DNA of 64,000 nt from Nereocystis luetkeana (GCA_031213475.1 JARUPZ010000035.1:2904953-2968952), one strand, 5' to 3'; shown: positions 1 through 15,200, numbered from the stretch's first letter. Notes: generated from the sequence alone by a model not told the origin. Translations and numbers: made by a program.

Positions 1-142
1 CGCACGGTGTCGAACCATCGTCAAGCTTGAACACGGTCTTGTGGTCGCAGATTGAGGAAATGTGCCAGACGTCCGCCGCCCGAATCTTTGGCAGGGCCTG
101 CGTGATGGCCGCGATGGTGGCCGAGTAAATTTTGCACACCGC
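1..142 (-). CDS. Exon 40 (open at window edge): start of another GAF-like domain
   Basis: Acceptor AATCGGCAG, phase 0. Encodes KIYSATIAAITQALPKIRAA, DVWHISSICDHKTVFKLDDG, the helix plus paired-strand start of a GAF domain. The frame is open to position 1, so the gene continues beyond the window. Confidence 0.78.
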
Positions 143-3100
143 CTGCCGATTGAATTTTGGGAGATGATAAACAAAATCAGCACACCTCGGACAGAATGGT
201 TGGTGACTACTATTAACTTTAAGCACTAACCCTATAGCCTAAAGCCCCAGCCGATACCGCCGGGGCAAAATCTCGTAATGAGCATGTCGTGGTGGAGCAC
301 GCAAAAAATAGTAGCAAAAAACATCATACTCGTAAAATATATTCCGCCAGTTTCTCACTTGAGGAGGGCGCTCAACCGGCCCGAAAATATTGAAGTAAAA
401 AAGGAAAATATTATTCGAGATCGGGAACCGATATGATGATAATCTGCAGCTCGTTGCTGTAGAGATTATTGGGCGTTATGGTTCATATTATATGGCTGGG
501 TACGTACCAGTAGTACGTAGCTCGATTCGACAGCAGCAGCTGGCATTGTTGGGTTGATCGCGCTTGTGGGAGTACCAAGTGGATACCGCACGGAACGGTG
601 CTGGCAGACTGGTGAAACATGCGAACAGGCAGGGTCGGCCGCGGCTTGCACCTGGACAGCGGTCGCTCGCTGGGCCAGGTATCCGTGAATTCTGATTCAT
701 CAGCTATATAGGCGGCGAATCGTGAAAAAATGAAAAGCAACATCGGACGTGGAGCGCTTAATACGAGGTTCACGCGTGGCTCAGGTAGCGAGCGCGGAAG
801 CGGAGACACCGTGCATCGCTATTCCCTTGACAGTGCTCCTGTGAAGCCCGAAATGGGCTAGTTAGGTCGACATTGACGAAGCCGTCCTCCCCGTGTATCA
901 CCTCGTAGGGAGAAGGCCATAGGAGAACCGGCGTCAGCCCCATCGAACCTAGCCTTCCGAGGTGTAGTTCGTCCAGCGACGACGTGCTTACCGCCCGGGG
1001 GGGCGAACCCCCAGCCTCATTTTCGATAGTCCCAGCCAGGCTACGGTCCACGTCCCCCGTGATGGCCCTGCAGCAGTAGACGGGTTTGGGAACAGCCGAT
1101 CAGTTAATCTCTGTTATAGTGGCGCAGCGATAAGCAAATGTGAATGGTACAAAGCTTACATAGCTCGGGTGGGTAACTGGTTTATAACCTATTCCCAGTA
1201 CCTCGGGCGGGTATCATGCTTGTCCCAGGGTTCCACCCACGCCGAGTGATAATTATTTTTTGTTTTCTTCGCCTTTTTTATCACCCGGCGGGGGTTTCAT
1301 GTGATCGGATGCTGCCTAGGAGAAGGGTGATTTCTTACCCGTCAAACAAGATTATTGGTTATAACTTTTCACCAATACGTAGCCCAACAAAAAAATCCCG
1401 TATATATAACAAATCTCGATATTTAGGCAAGCATCCGTTGCCAGATACCAGATATAAACCTTGGGGCTGTCAAAGTAACCCCCTGGAGAGATTCCTTCTT
1501 CGTTCCACAGCAGTCTAAGTTTGTCGCGGTAAGAGAAAGCATAATCGAAAATTGACCCAAACGGCCGCACAAGCAGGGGGCAACCCCAACAAAAACCTCA
1601 GGTGCTGTGTTCACGGAATAGCAAGGAAACGCAATAATTAAAGCATCGCACACTTATTCAAACGCCTCCAATGACCGCACAGCGCCGGGGACAATCTAAA
1701 ACAACACTCCGGGGTGCTGTGGTGTGTTCACGAAACTCACAGCGAGGGAACGAATTGCGTGAGAGTTCGGCGAAGACAAGTGTGCCCTAGCGAAACACCG
1801 TCTTGGTGTCGCCGCCGATGCGACGGGTCTCCTCTGCACTCCCTCGCGAACACTCGCTCCACCTCTCTAGACGCGACGGCCCGAAGCGTTTCCGTTAGAA
1901 GAGATAACTTACTACATTAGCCTACCCCAGTCAGCGCTGACTGAGTAGGGTAGGTAGGCTATCCCTTCTAACCAGCCAAAAATACACTTCATGATGTTGA
2001 CTTGGTCTCGGCATTGACCTCCGGGGCGAACCCATCGCCACGCGCGACTGATCAGAATAGAGGAACCTACGTTCTTCCCCTTTTTTCGACCCCCCGGACA
2101 AAAAAGCGGTGACCGCCGAGATTCGCACTTACGCATACCTGGTACCACTTTTCCGGAAATGATATTCGTACCCCAACGGTCCTTACATTTCCGTTCAGTG
2201 TGGGCATCCATCCGTGTTTTTTTTTCAGTAGGAGCTGGCGGATCACAATAGAGGAATCGACATTATTTCTCCCCTCTTTTTCCACCTGTTGTGTAGAAAA
2301 CAAACCAAACAAAGTGATCAACGATCGCCGAGATAATACGATCGAAAACTGAACTCGCTATATTAAAAAAATATGTTAATTTAGCACATTTGTTGTAATT
2401 TTGACCGATTAAGCGGCTTGATACGCCACCTTGCAAGCTGTGTCATACACAATTCTTCTCCCACCTTCGGTCTCGCGTGGCGGTGATGGACGCCTTTTTT
2501 CTCTCTGTCCCGGGTCCGGGTCCGGTTCCGGGCGGCGGCAGCAAACTCAAACCTGGCTGAGGCGTCTCCTTGCCGCCGCTGTACCCTCCGCTTCCTTTAC
2601 CGGCAAAGTCGCCACCACGATCACCACCTTCCACCCTAATACCCGCAACCAGGGCTCGTGCTCGCGCTCGGAAAACCGCACCCCCTAAGGCCAGGCCCAC
2701 TCTCCTAACAAAATCGACTACCCCTGCCCCCACCACATAACGGCGACACCGCGATGATGGTGATGGCGATGATGATGATGGTGAATCGCGGGAGGTCCTC
2801 TCCTCATGATGCTGCTCCTGCTGCTGCTGCTGTTGCTGCGGTAGATGGGCCTTTGGAGGGTGGCCGGCATCGTGGCCCCCGCGTCCGCCGCCCCCGCGCC
2901 CGCCGCCCCCGCGCGCGTTGCGCCCTCGACGGTGGCGAGCTACGGTGCGCTTCGTGTATGGTACGTTAGCGAGGGTGATAACACCGACGCAGCCGATGCC
3001 GGGGGCCCACAGAGGAGCGATGACGAAGGCGTTCGCGACGTCTGGCCCGATACCGTCGCGGAGTATGGCCACGGAAGTCTCCAGCGCGGCGTCCGAAGAT

Positions 3101-6100
3101 ATTTGCTTATGCGCCATGGCCTTTGAATTGGAGCGCATCAGTTGGGTTGGGTTGGGTGGAGTTAAGTTGGGTTGGGATAGGTTGGGGTGGGGTGGGGCGG
3201 GGTGGGGTGGGGTGGGGGGGGAATGCAAGGGGTGAACATTTGGCACTAGGAACGCTTCAGAAGGAGCTGCTGCTGCCGATCGTTGGAAGTGTGCCACATC
3301 AGCACGTCAGGGTTTAGACAGCGTCGCAGCACAACACGCAGTTGGTATTCAACGCGCGCTTCGTGGCATTCCAACCACTGTGACCAACAAACAAGAAATA
3401 CTGCACGATGAGTGTTGTTTCCCCCACACGATGCCCCTCCGCGAAACGTGAACTATCAACAAGAAAATATCCCCGAGACAACCCAGAGGGGAACAGCAAA
3501 ACAAAAAGGTTTCTGCATTTACCATTTGCGAGACCCAGACAGAGGGTATACTAAAACCAAGTGCAAAAACAAGCAAACAAGCAAACAAACAACAAACTAA
3601 ACATTTTTTTCAAATCCGTACAGAAATCCCACCCCAACAGTTTGCGTTTTTTTCATGGCCTGTGAGGGGGGGGAGTGTGTCGTCGCTTTAAAAAAAATAT
3701 TTTCACCGTGTTCTCAAGAGTGGTCGCACCTCTTGGCAGATGGATACCACTCAGCGAAACGTTGTGCCTCACACATCGGACAATTCAGATAGATCAGATC
3801 ACCACGTCATGATCGAGATCGTTCAGGGCAGATAGATAATTCCTGATCTATATTATCTATAGCTGATGCGACTGGGTGGATGGGAGCTGTATAACCTATG
3901 ATCTGCCTAGCACAAATTTCTTCGGTTGGATCGGTACTTATACAGATCCTGGTTGAGCATTACACCAGAGGGTTGGGATCCAGATGATCTAGATGATTCG
4001 TTTTCTACGTAGATCATGATCCATCTGACGTATGAAACGCTTTCTAGAAACATGGAGATATCCCGGGATGGCCGCACCTACTAAGACGAACATGCTAAAA
4101 CCTAAACATTTTGGTTTCATTGCTTCGCAAACACATGTCAAATACTGTACGAGATTTCCCTGTTCTAGTAGAGTCCCGCATCCCACAAACCACGCCAGAC
4201 AGCCATCTGCGAAAGCCTTTAACCTGTCAACACATGGAAGCACAAACGAATAAAAAAAAAAAAACGGGAGTGCCACCCACACCCACACCTCTTGCGAGAT
4301 GCCGCCGCCACCACTCCACGAGACGTTGGCGACGTAGATCGCGTTTTCGATGACGAGAAAAAGGTCGCCTCGGTCCACAACGCGCCTCACCAGCCCGCTG
4401 GCCATCGGCAGAGGCCCGGACCACCGCCCGACAGACTGCACGACAGAAAGAAAGGAGGAGAGCAAGGAGGGGGGACGGACGGACACACGTGTTGGATCGA
4501 GCGTTCCCATTTTTGTTTGACGGCTGTTCACGGGTCGGGTCAAGAGTCGCGGGTCAGGTCGTCGGACACGCAACCCGACCTGACTCGACCCGACCTGACT
4601 CGACCCGACCCTACATATGATATTTGACGGATACCTCCTGACCCGACCCGACCCGACCCGTGATATTTCAAGAACTTCCTGATTCGGCTCGCGGGCCGGG
4701 TCATGACCCGTGAAGAGCCCTGTTGAATTATGTCCGGGAATAAAAGATCCGTTTGATATTCATATCAGATTCATAATGTTTATTATATTATCGGTCAGAG
4801 TGGCAATTATTTTCTTCCGACAGGGTGTCGGCCTACTTTCCTATAGAAATCCCTTCGGAAGCGCGAGCACGATTTTTCTGGACAAACTACAGGGGGGCGA
4901 GGGCGGGGGGGGGGTGTACTCGATAGGAGATATGTACTCGATTTCATGCATGGACGTAGTCGTGGAAGGGGCTTCGATTTAAGAGCACAGGGTTATGTCA
5001 GGCCTATAAGCGTTAATAGTAATAGCAGACCTCGCTTAATTAAACCGGTGTTTTCTCTTAATCCGGAATGGGTAACACATAGCTTTCAACATGCCCGTAC
5101 CAAAGCCCTCTGTACCTTTCCTAACCCCCTTTGGGTACAGCAGCCTCGTTGTGGGGACAAGCCACTTGAAAATGGAGTCGAATTTAGGTATACCTGGTAG
5201 GTACGGTGAGGTACCAAAAGAGCCACGTCGGTGTTCCTCTAAAAACCGAGCTCTCCCAAGTCGGCGTCTTTTGTGGACAGGTGGACAGGCTACTGCATAC
5301 AGTTCCTACATCGGACTGAGGGTACGCAGATACTTTACGATCTACGTAGGGTCCTGATCTGCACGATCTATTCGCGCAGCTCAATGTTGCCGGGCGTGTG
5401 GAGCCGTCTACATCTGCGTGGTGTAAGGGCGTGCGTTCTTGCTCGGACTTACCCGTACTTTGGTACCAAGATACCGCGCAGAAACTTACCACAGCGGCAG
5501 GTCAAACGTGATCAATCAAGATGACCTACCTCTGCAGACAGATCGTTTATCTAGATCTAGATCGCTACCCGTGCGACTCGTGAACTACCGTGCTTGGAAT
5601 CTTAGGTGTTGATTCCTTTTGTTTCGATTTTCACACGGCAGGGCCGTGCGCTGTGACTGTATAGACTTCACGGCTAGTTACTAGTATGAGCAGCTGAGTG
5701 TGGCGAGGTGAGCCACCTGACTGACTCTTTATTCTTTTTTTCGTAGTTCCTACGACGGGGGGTCATAGTAAATAGGACCTACGGTACACACAAACACCTA
5801 TATATTTACCTATATGTACTAACACTGTTTGGTCCTATTTACTATAGTCCCTAGTAATAATAACTCCGATGGGGGAAGAAAAAGGCCGAAGTGTTTTTTT
5901 TTCGCCATAAATAATGCCAAGGTCTAAACCGTAGTCCGTAGGGAGGGGGGGGCGGGGGCAGAAGAGCTGGCTATTTTGTGATCCCGGATCTGAGTTGCGA
6001 CTTACCGATATATCATTGGAAGGAGAGAGAAAAGATGGGCGAATATGGTAAATGGGACGGGAAAAAAATAACAATAGTAAAAATAAAGACATGATGGTAG

Positions 6101-9100
6101 CAGAAATAGTATACAAGCGCGCGTAAAAATAAAGACATGATGGTAGCAGAAATAGGATGCAAGCGCGCGAAATTTCCTCAAATTTGCGCACGCAACTAGC
6201 TGTAATACCTAGCGAACTAAAGCCGACTATTAACTTAACCGGCGACTTAAGTTGTTGAATTCCCGGCAGAGGCCAGAGTGGCCCTCACCATTCTCTTCGC
6301 GCGGTATGGTGTTCACTTTGACAGCTTTTTGTTTTATTTTCGTTTTTCGCGCGTTATCGCGGTACCACCTTCACATGTTACTTATCATACATATATAGCG
6401 CATGCCTGGTAGTCGTGTTTGCCCCGGGAGCTTTTATAATCGTCACAAGGAAAATCCACACGTTTGACCACGATGCAGGCAGGGGATTGATAGTCTCAGC
6501 AGACAGTGTTCGTGCTGACCAGTGTCGCAGCAACGGTGGGTCGAGTGGAGGGAGAGCGGGGTATCTACTCGCGCTTGGACGGCCAATAAAAACGACGGTA
6601 GTACGTGGGGGCTACGTGTCACGCTCGTAGATCGGCAGAGTTACAGCCACCACTGCAGTACTACGATCGCTCGGATTGCGGCAATAAAAATGAATTCCGA
6701 GTAAAGACGCGTGCTACGGTAGGACATGCCTTGTAGCATTTTCTGCCTTGCAAGGCAAATATTTCTGACAGAGGGGGGGCTTCTTGAGGACACTGAAAAA
6801 CTATCCAATAAGGCATGCCTGATCGTTAATCTCGTTTTCGTGTTCACGATAATTTTTGGAACAAAACCAAGATACTGTAGGCCTGCTAAGTGAGTATCTT
6901 TTCTTTTTTTTTCTGAAAAATATATTCTGGGAGGGCAGTTCCTCAAGTTGAGTAGCCTCAGAAAAAAAAAGTGTTACCTCTCTACCGTACGTAGCCCACG
7001 CCTAGCGCCGTTTGCCACATGTCCCCCACAACGAAGCGTTTTGGTGAACCTTGTCATCGTTTTTTCAGTGGGATACCCTCCCCGACATGACTTTTATCTG
7101 CCACCACGAGCACAGTGTGCATACGGCCTTGCATCTTCCGAAAACGTTTGCACCTGCATGCCGCCGATTGAGCTGCCCACCGTCCCTAGGTCTTTTGGCG
7201 GGCAATCAGGCCGGTCAAAGCTCCACCCGGCCGACGATGCGGCCACAGGGAGGCGATAACCCCCGCTGTCTAGAAGGGAAATGATCGTCAGCATTTCCTG
7301 CGGCTCGCAGTCGATCTCGACCCCAGCGCCGGTGCAAACAGGTTCCAGAGCGGAGACCACTTCCCCACAAACATCTGCTTGCGTACGATACAAAAATAAT
7401 GCTCAAAATGAAGAGGTTTAGGCTGGGGAGGGAGAGCGTGAGGGAGGGGTACTCACATACAACAATTTTGAGGCCCAGTTACGAGGAATAGACGAGGGGG
7501 GAAAAGTATTGTCTTACTGTTGTTTCGTATTCTATCCTTCTGTCGTGGATCATTTAACGTATGTGTTGGGTTGGATGAGGCCTCCTGCCCCGTATAGGAG
7601 GTCTCGTACGGTATTTCTCCCCCGCACTGAATAGAGTACCCACCCAAGTTTTATCTCCACGTATCGGACCTACCCCAGCGGTGTTTGTTTGTTTTCACGC
7701 CACCTTTTTTTGCAGTCTCCTTTCTTGCTCCTGCTTCCTCCTAGTCGCGACCGAGACCCGGGGTGACATAGTATCATAGGCCCTTTTACCACCCCTACTC
7801 CCCACTACGGCGTGTGCCCTTGATTTTTTGAAGGCGGGAAGGGTTCAACGCTTTCTTCCCTCGTCGACCGGCGTCTTATTGTGCCTACATACCCACTACC
7901 AGGTACATAGTATCCGCTCTCGACAGCAGTTGGTGTCGTTAGAGACGTATAAAAACTACATACGGAGAATTGAACCCACGGCATCAACGCTAGTGGCATT
8001 CGGGAATAACCACTATCAATAGATCATCGCGGCAACCGGTTAGTATAAAACTTACAGTAGTGGTGGGCGGTTGTACTTCTGGAGTAAAATACCTTCAAGT
8101 CGTAGCTTCGGTTCGCGGCAGAATTTCTCCACGTCCTTGGCGCAGCGGTCCATTAGGTAGTGCCGTACCCGCCGCGTTCTGATTTTGCTGGCGGCGTCGT
8201 CCGCCGCTCGTGCTATCTCGGTGGCAATGTCGATGTCTTCCTTGCTTATCTGCCACGGTGAGATTTAGCATTTGGTTTCTTCTTGGTGGGCGTATAGAAT
8301 GAAACTTCCACGTTATTCATTATTACAGCAGTGGTGTATCAGGTTTCCACTTTAAGACCACCTCGTGACTAGGCCAAAAGCGTGGTATCGTATATCTAAT
8401 AATATGGTCTTATCTTTTTACCACCGAGACAGATTCTCCCACGCTGGTTCCAAGTTTATTTTTCCTCGTGACCAAGCCGATTTACCTGGTTTTATTTCTG
8501 TACCGTGGCCTTAAGCCGGTAGTCTTAAAAATGTGTACAACCACCATGCTGTACGTCGATTGAAGTAGATTGAGGTTAAGCGGTCCTTGTATTTACGCCC
8601 AGAGCGTTACTTCATGCATACCACTTTGGGTGTCTGTCAATATGAGGACCTTCTATCTTCATATTAATGTATCAACGATCCCTATATTACCGCCCAGAGC
8701 GGTACGTAGGTTTTCCCTTTAGTTTTAGTTCATGTTTTTTTTCTGAACTGGAAAGGTTTAGGAGTGATCAACGTTGAAGTTCAGGTGTGCTTCACATCGT
8801 TGAGGATTGGCAAAAACAACGCAAAAATAAAAAAATAGCAACGAGTACCGTGAGGTATTGCGTCGACGTCGTTTTTTCGTGGACGCCCCCCCCCCCCCCC
8901 CTAGCATTAACACCGTACAGAGCGTTGAGTTGACACTGGGATAGTGCGATGGATATTCAGCGCTCGATTTTCCAGGACGGGAAGGTTAGGGTTGCCACTA
9001 ATACCCAACAAGAAAGGCGGTTTCGGGAGAGATCTGACCGAGAGAGAGAGAGGGAGCTCTCCGGAAACACAATGTTCGTCTCGAGGTAGTACCCTTACTC

Positions 9101-12100
9101 ACCATTGTCCAGGGAACACGAGCGCTGAAAGACGTTCGCGTCGCCCACCCCTGTACGAGCTTGTTGCTCTTGACCCTACGCAACGACCCCGCAACCGCAA
9201 ATACAAGGAGCGCGCGCGTAGAGCAATGCCTTGTAGGGGCGGTGCCTTATTGTCTGAGCTCCTCACACCGGGGGCTCAGCATCTTCCCCGAGACGTGGTG
9301 TCGAAGAAGTTCGTTCGCGCAGCCTAACAAGTGTGCCGGTAAAAGTAACATACTGTCCGGTAGTTGGTCGCTTGGGGGAACTCAACCGGTCAGAAAATGT
9401 TGCCTCAGAAGGCAAAAAAGTACAACCCCCATCGTGGGATGAGTCCGTACCAATACCACAACGGCTCTTACATTTTGGGACAGATTGGTGCACCAAGCCA
9501 GAAAATCGTGGAAGGGGCTACAGTGATAAGCCTGAATAATGCCTTCATCAGCTGGGTGGGTGGGTGGGTGCCCACGGGTTACTACGCGAACCACGGTGAA
9601 AGTGCTTACAATTTATTTCACCAGCCTCAATAAAAGGAATGGGTCGCATATATAGGTAGCCGCGGAGCACTGCTCGATGTCCGCCCGTCCATCAAAATGG
9701 TCGAATTTTCTGGCCGACGTGATCAACCTCAGACAAGGATGAAGGGTCGTTCGAAGTCGAACTCAAAATGGTGCGCGCTCACCCTCCCGCAAAGTTACAA
9801 ACTTTGTCTATATATATAGCTGAAATGTGGCGTCTGCTGCACCACGAGATGTTATTCCAGGTTTTTCTTTTTCGCTGTAGTATTCTGACTCGATGTCCTG
9901 GATCATTTGATGTAAGTATTGGATTTATGGATGAGGCCTCCTGCGTCGACCCGTGGTCTCGCCCATACTTCGTTGCGTCGTTGGAAAGTATCTTGTTGTG
10001 TTTTCTCATAAAAGACCACTGGTCAGATACGTAGTTGTATCACCCAAACTTCTTTGCGCTTGCCTCCACCCTGTCTCGCACATGCTGCACGTCTGCTGCA
10101 CCACGAGATGTTATTCCAGGTTTTTATTTTTCGCGCTTGGCAACTTTATGTACGCTCCTATGCGTGGGGTATTGTTTTCGAGCTACTCGATTCAACGAGA
10201 CCCTAGAGATCAATATCAACACAGGAAGAAGCGTTCAAAAACGCCAGGCTCACATGGCGCGGGCCCAAGAACAGCGTGAAGCGGGGACACCGCAAGAAGC
10301 GGTCTACACTGCAAAGGCTCAAATGGCGCGGACTTGGGACATAAGCCGAAGCAAAAACAAGGGCAAGCGGTCAAAATTGCAGGACCTAAATTGAATGGTA
10401 CGACTCGAGCAAATACCAACAACACGAAGGGCAGCAGCAGAAGAAGAAGAACAAGAAGAACAAGAAGAACAAGAAGATGCGCACCTGCCCAGGGGCACAA
10501 GAAATAACCAGCGCGTGCCTTGGCCTTTCATCTGCTCCTTCCGCGTCACGTTTCGCGTCACATTCCGCGTCACGCTCCGCAAGGATGGGTTGCAGGAGCA
10601 CCACAAGCCGGTCGCGCCCCCCCTCCCCAGCACCGCTGTTAGCAGCGAGCACGGTGTGTCCCCCTCTCCCGCGACGGGCGAGGCTTAGGATCTGGCCCGC
10701 GAGGACTTCGGGTATGACCGCGGCGGCCCCGTCCGTCATGTTTGACACGCCGGCCGCGGCCGCACCCGAGAGTACGCCACCTTTCGGTAAGCGGGTTTAC
10801 AGAGCATCATGGATGGTGTAGTATCGCAATACAGTAGGTTTGTTAGAGAGCAAGCATCACGAGGTACGTGTATTACGGAGCATCATGAGGTGTATGTGTG
10901 TATTACAGAGCATCGTGAGATATATAGGTGTATTTAAAGAGCATCGCGAGGTACGCGTATTGCGGAAGACAAATTAGGTGTTGTGCTATTTAGAGCATCA
11001 TGAGGTTGGCCACGTGTGATGATCGGCTTAGAGCATGTCATGGGAATCTTCAGACTGCGGAGCCATGCCACCTCTGGCGTGGTTTGCGTATTACAAGAGT
11101 ATCGTGAGGTTGGACCCGTGTGAATGGCAGTTAACACCCCGACATGACAAGTTTTGGGGGTGTAAAGTTTGGCCGAGGTTTCGTTGACCTGAACTTGAGG
11201 GGAAGGTGTGCTGCTGACGCGCGTGTGCTGTTTTACTATCCGCCCTTTTATAGGAGAGCGACAAAGTTGTGATATGGAACCAGAAAATGTTTTATTATTA
11301 TCCTTACTACCCCACAACATGTATAGCCTGAGCTTCAATGCTGATAGCTCACACCAGGTAAGTACTCTTGCTGTATGCGATCGGCTGAACGGATGAAAGA
11401 CCTTCAAGTAATATCTATCTTTCAGCCGGCGGTTCTTATGGAACTACACTCCCGCTTCGTTGAAAAATGACTTGGAACTAGAGGCAAAAATGTGTTTCTG
11501 CAGAGCGCAGTAGGCAAACGAAGCTCAAGATTCTTTCACAAAAAACAGAGCGTGCCAGGTACAAGGTAACGCTTCAATTGCCGGACATTGTGGAACAAAG
11601 AAACATGCGTATCTCCATCAAATGTCACTTGCTCTTTGTTCAGTAAACGTTCGGTACGAAATCATCACATGTATGTATATATCACCTTCGAGCCGGTCAT
11701 GAAGCGCCTGCACTCTCGACAATATCCGGGGCACCTCGATGCCCTCCTTTACCCGCCTCATCCTGGCCGCGCCAGCATCCTCCGCCACCCTGAATTTCGC
11801 CACCGCATACGCCTGTTGCGACTCCTCCTCCCCCCCCAGGAGTACCATAGATCCAGGAACAAGGCCCGCTCTCGCCTTCTGCTTTCTTGCACCGGGCGTC
11901 CCCTCCTGCCCATCATCAACACCATCGTAGGCGCAGGCGGTGAAGGTCTCCAGCGACAAGGTCAGCGTTCCGGTTATGGTCTCGCTTTTCGCGAGGTGCT
12001 TCTGAACGTTGCCGATCATTCTGTTGGCGAACCTTCCTGCCGCCCCACCGCCACCCCAACCGGAGGAGGGGTCGTGGCGGTCGGCGGCCGGAGTGCGATG

Positions 12101-12236
12101 GTCGTTGTCGGGTACGATGGTTGCTGCGGTAGTAGGGTTGCTCACCGCGGCGGCGGCGGGAACGTATTTTTTTACGCTGTTATCGTCATCATCGTCTCTG
12201 TCTTCGACGGCGTGAGGAAAGCCGTCACCACCACCA

Positions 12237-12267
<31 letters not shown>

Positions 12268-15200
12268 TACCATCTCCTCCTCTGTTGCTATCGTCGTCGT
12301 TGTCCATAACAGTACTCCTGCTGCTGCTGTCGGTCTCCCTAGGCTCTTGCCAGTTTAGCGGATGTAGCGGCAGGGTGATCGGGTCATCTGGTCCGCGGCT
12401 GGGAGGGTGGAGGACCACTACTGACGGAACACTAGCCCGTCCGAGGAACGCCCTGCACAGACGGAGGTAAATAGGGCCAAGAAGACAAAAAATGTGGCGG
12501 CGGCGATGTGTTTTTTTTTTTTTTATCCGCCAGCGGATGGGTAAAAATAGATGACTCTGACGGCCAGAGATCTAGCAACCGTTTTGATAGTCAACCATCT
12601 AGATCAGAGCCCAAAATATTGGTCAGGAGGGATAACCTTCTACTCTGTTCAGTCATCCTAAACTGAGCGGTCTAGTAGGTTATCCCCTCGGTCCAATAAG
12701 ACATTTTTTTGTGAAAAAAATGCGGTCTTGGCAACGGCTAATTCCGGGGCGGATCCCTCGCCACGCGCTGCTGTTCAAAATAGGGGAAGCCATACTCCCC
12801 ACTTTTTTTCCACCTGGGAAAGTTGATGATAGCCGAGAATCGGACTCACGCACGTCCTTTTATTGGGCCGAAGGGATAACGAACTCACGCACACCATCCA
12901 TTGGCCAGAAGGGATACACTATTGACTCTACTCAGTCAGGGCTGACTGAGTGGTGTTGCTGAGGCTTGGGTTTACTTGATCACAGTATGGTGGCAAAAAC
13001 TAAAGACAAGCAAATGACGATCATGTAGCATCGGCCTCACACAATAAATTTCGTTTTGGTATCCTGCCGGAGAAACTCCTAACTGTAAGCTACCAGGCAT
13101 AGATATAAGGCGGGATCTAGAACCGAGACTATACGTGTCCTTCTTCATGGACACCCAACAACCGTTTTTTTTGGCTGACTGAGAAGTATATTAGGTTGCC
13201 AATAGCCCTTTTGTCAGAGCGGCGTAGAATAGGTGCGAGTAAACGCGTCCGCTTAACTGTGTTCTACAAGCAGTACTACTAGCAAAGCAACCGATTGTTG
13301 GGTGTCCATGAAGAGGGACACGTACAGTCTCGGTTCTAGATCACGCCTTATATCTATGCCTGGTAACTTATGGATAGGAATTGCTCCGGCACGATACCAA
13401 AACGAAATTTATCATATGAGGCCGATGTAATATTATCGTCATTTTCTTGTCTTTATTTTGCCCCGCCATACTATAATCAAGTAAAACCAAGCCCCAACAA
13501 CAGCCTCAAGCTACGACGCAATCAATGTTACAACACTAACTCACGTTCACTCCTACGAATATCATACCGTGAAAAGTCCTTGTGGAAAAACACTGGAAAT
13601 TTCCACTAAACAATTCGACCCTTTTCCGTCTGCACGATCAGTTGTGGTCATCACCAGAGATGCATGCTACCTGGTACGCGTTATAATACGCTTGCGTTTT
13701 GCTAAATCCACGCGCCATTCGCTACGTTCTTGCCGTCTACATAATTTACAAGGTGCCCTGATGAGAATTGCGTCCTGATACACTAAAAACCTCTGTCTTC
13801 CCCTGGAAGTGAATTATAGTGTTCCATCCCCAATACTAACGCATTTCGCTCGTTTTGGACAATTTCTTCCGAACGGGAGCCGATCGACTTTGTTTCCAGC
13901 TGTAGGAACATGCATCCCTGTTCATTTTAGCTTATGTTTTGTTTTTTCTATCGAACGAGTCAGCCCACGGTTACCGTTTTTTGGAATGATAGCGAAACGC
14001 GTGCTGCACAGTACATACCCTGGTACACGATGCAAACGAGTGCAGCACAGTCCGCGGTTGCCGGTAGGAAATGAGAGCGAGTCGAGTGTATACAGCAAGG
14101 CCCAACACGCGGTAGCATAAGCAGTACCGATCGTCACAATCGCAGCCCGCTCACCCTCGTTTGGTCCCTGCGAAGTCCATGTCGTACACATCGATGTGCA
14201 GCCGGCACATGCTGCGGTCCAGCGGAAGTCGGAGGAAAAACGCCTCCTCCTCACGGTCCCACTGCGGGTCCTGCGTGTTGTATAGCGTCGACGTCGACCC
14301 GGCTGTGTCACCGTTCCACACCACGAAGCATTTGGGATCGGAGTGCCCTAGCCGTTCGGCCTGTTGCTCCGTCGACGATGTCGTACCGCGAGACGCGACG
14401 CGAAGGGGCGGGGCATGGGGATCATTCAGATCCAGTTGTTTGTCTTTCATGAAGGATACACCACCGAACTACTAAGTCAGCGCTCGGCGGGTAGTGCCAT
14501 ACATCCAACGCCAGACCACGAAACAATTTGGATCGGAGTGTCCGAGCCAGTCGACCTTCCTTTTCACTCATCGGTGATATCGTATATAGCCGCGAGACGT
14601 GACGGGGGGTGGGACAACGAGAAAGTTCAGACGACCGAAGGCGTGTGTACGTATATAGGTGGGCGAAGCACACGGCAGGGCGGCCGTATTTTCATTGCCT
14701 TACCTGTGTCGAAAAATACCAAAAGAGACAAGGGAATGGCTCCAACAGGCAAACATAACTAAACTACTATGTCAATGGCAGGTCGCAGATTCAGCTCCCT
14801 CGTCTGGGTCGAGTCATTGCAATCTAAGACAAGGAAATGGCTCGAAATACAGAGCTACACAACATTTACTGTAGACTAAATCCGACACAAGCGCCGCGTG
14901 TATTGTTTATTAAGCCCAGCCGAAATATCTGAAGGCGGTAGTCGCCGTTCTTTTATAAGTATTTACACCTTCCGCAGCCCCGCCGCGGCGTGCACCCGGA
15001 GAGTTACGACTCCTTTCCCAGGCTGCTGACCGCTGGAGCTGCTTCTAATCGCCTTGCCGAGCCAAACGTGCACCGACCCAATGGTTTCCTGATGCCGCCC
15101 ATGCTCCTTATTGTCCTTCCCTCGACCCTTTTCTTTCTCCCCTCGAAGTGTCTTGAACAATCCACCGCCCCACGAAGACCCATTCCCCTTATTCCGCTTG

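Noticed and set aside
11340..11370. Strong plus-strand splice donor CACCAG|GTAAGTAC
   Set aside because: No plus-strand coding frame or partner acceptor around it; taken as chance.
10934..11407. Minus-strand 157-codon ORF
   Set aside because: Overlaps the 10.8-11.1 kb tandem array; exons 33 and 34 join in phase without it.
11588..12358. Long plus-strand ORF
   Set aside because: Antisense shadow of exon 33, composed of simple repeats; no start or splice support.
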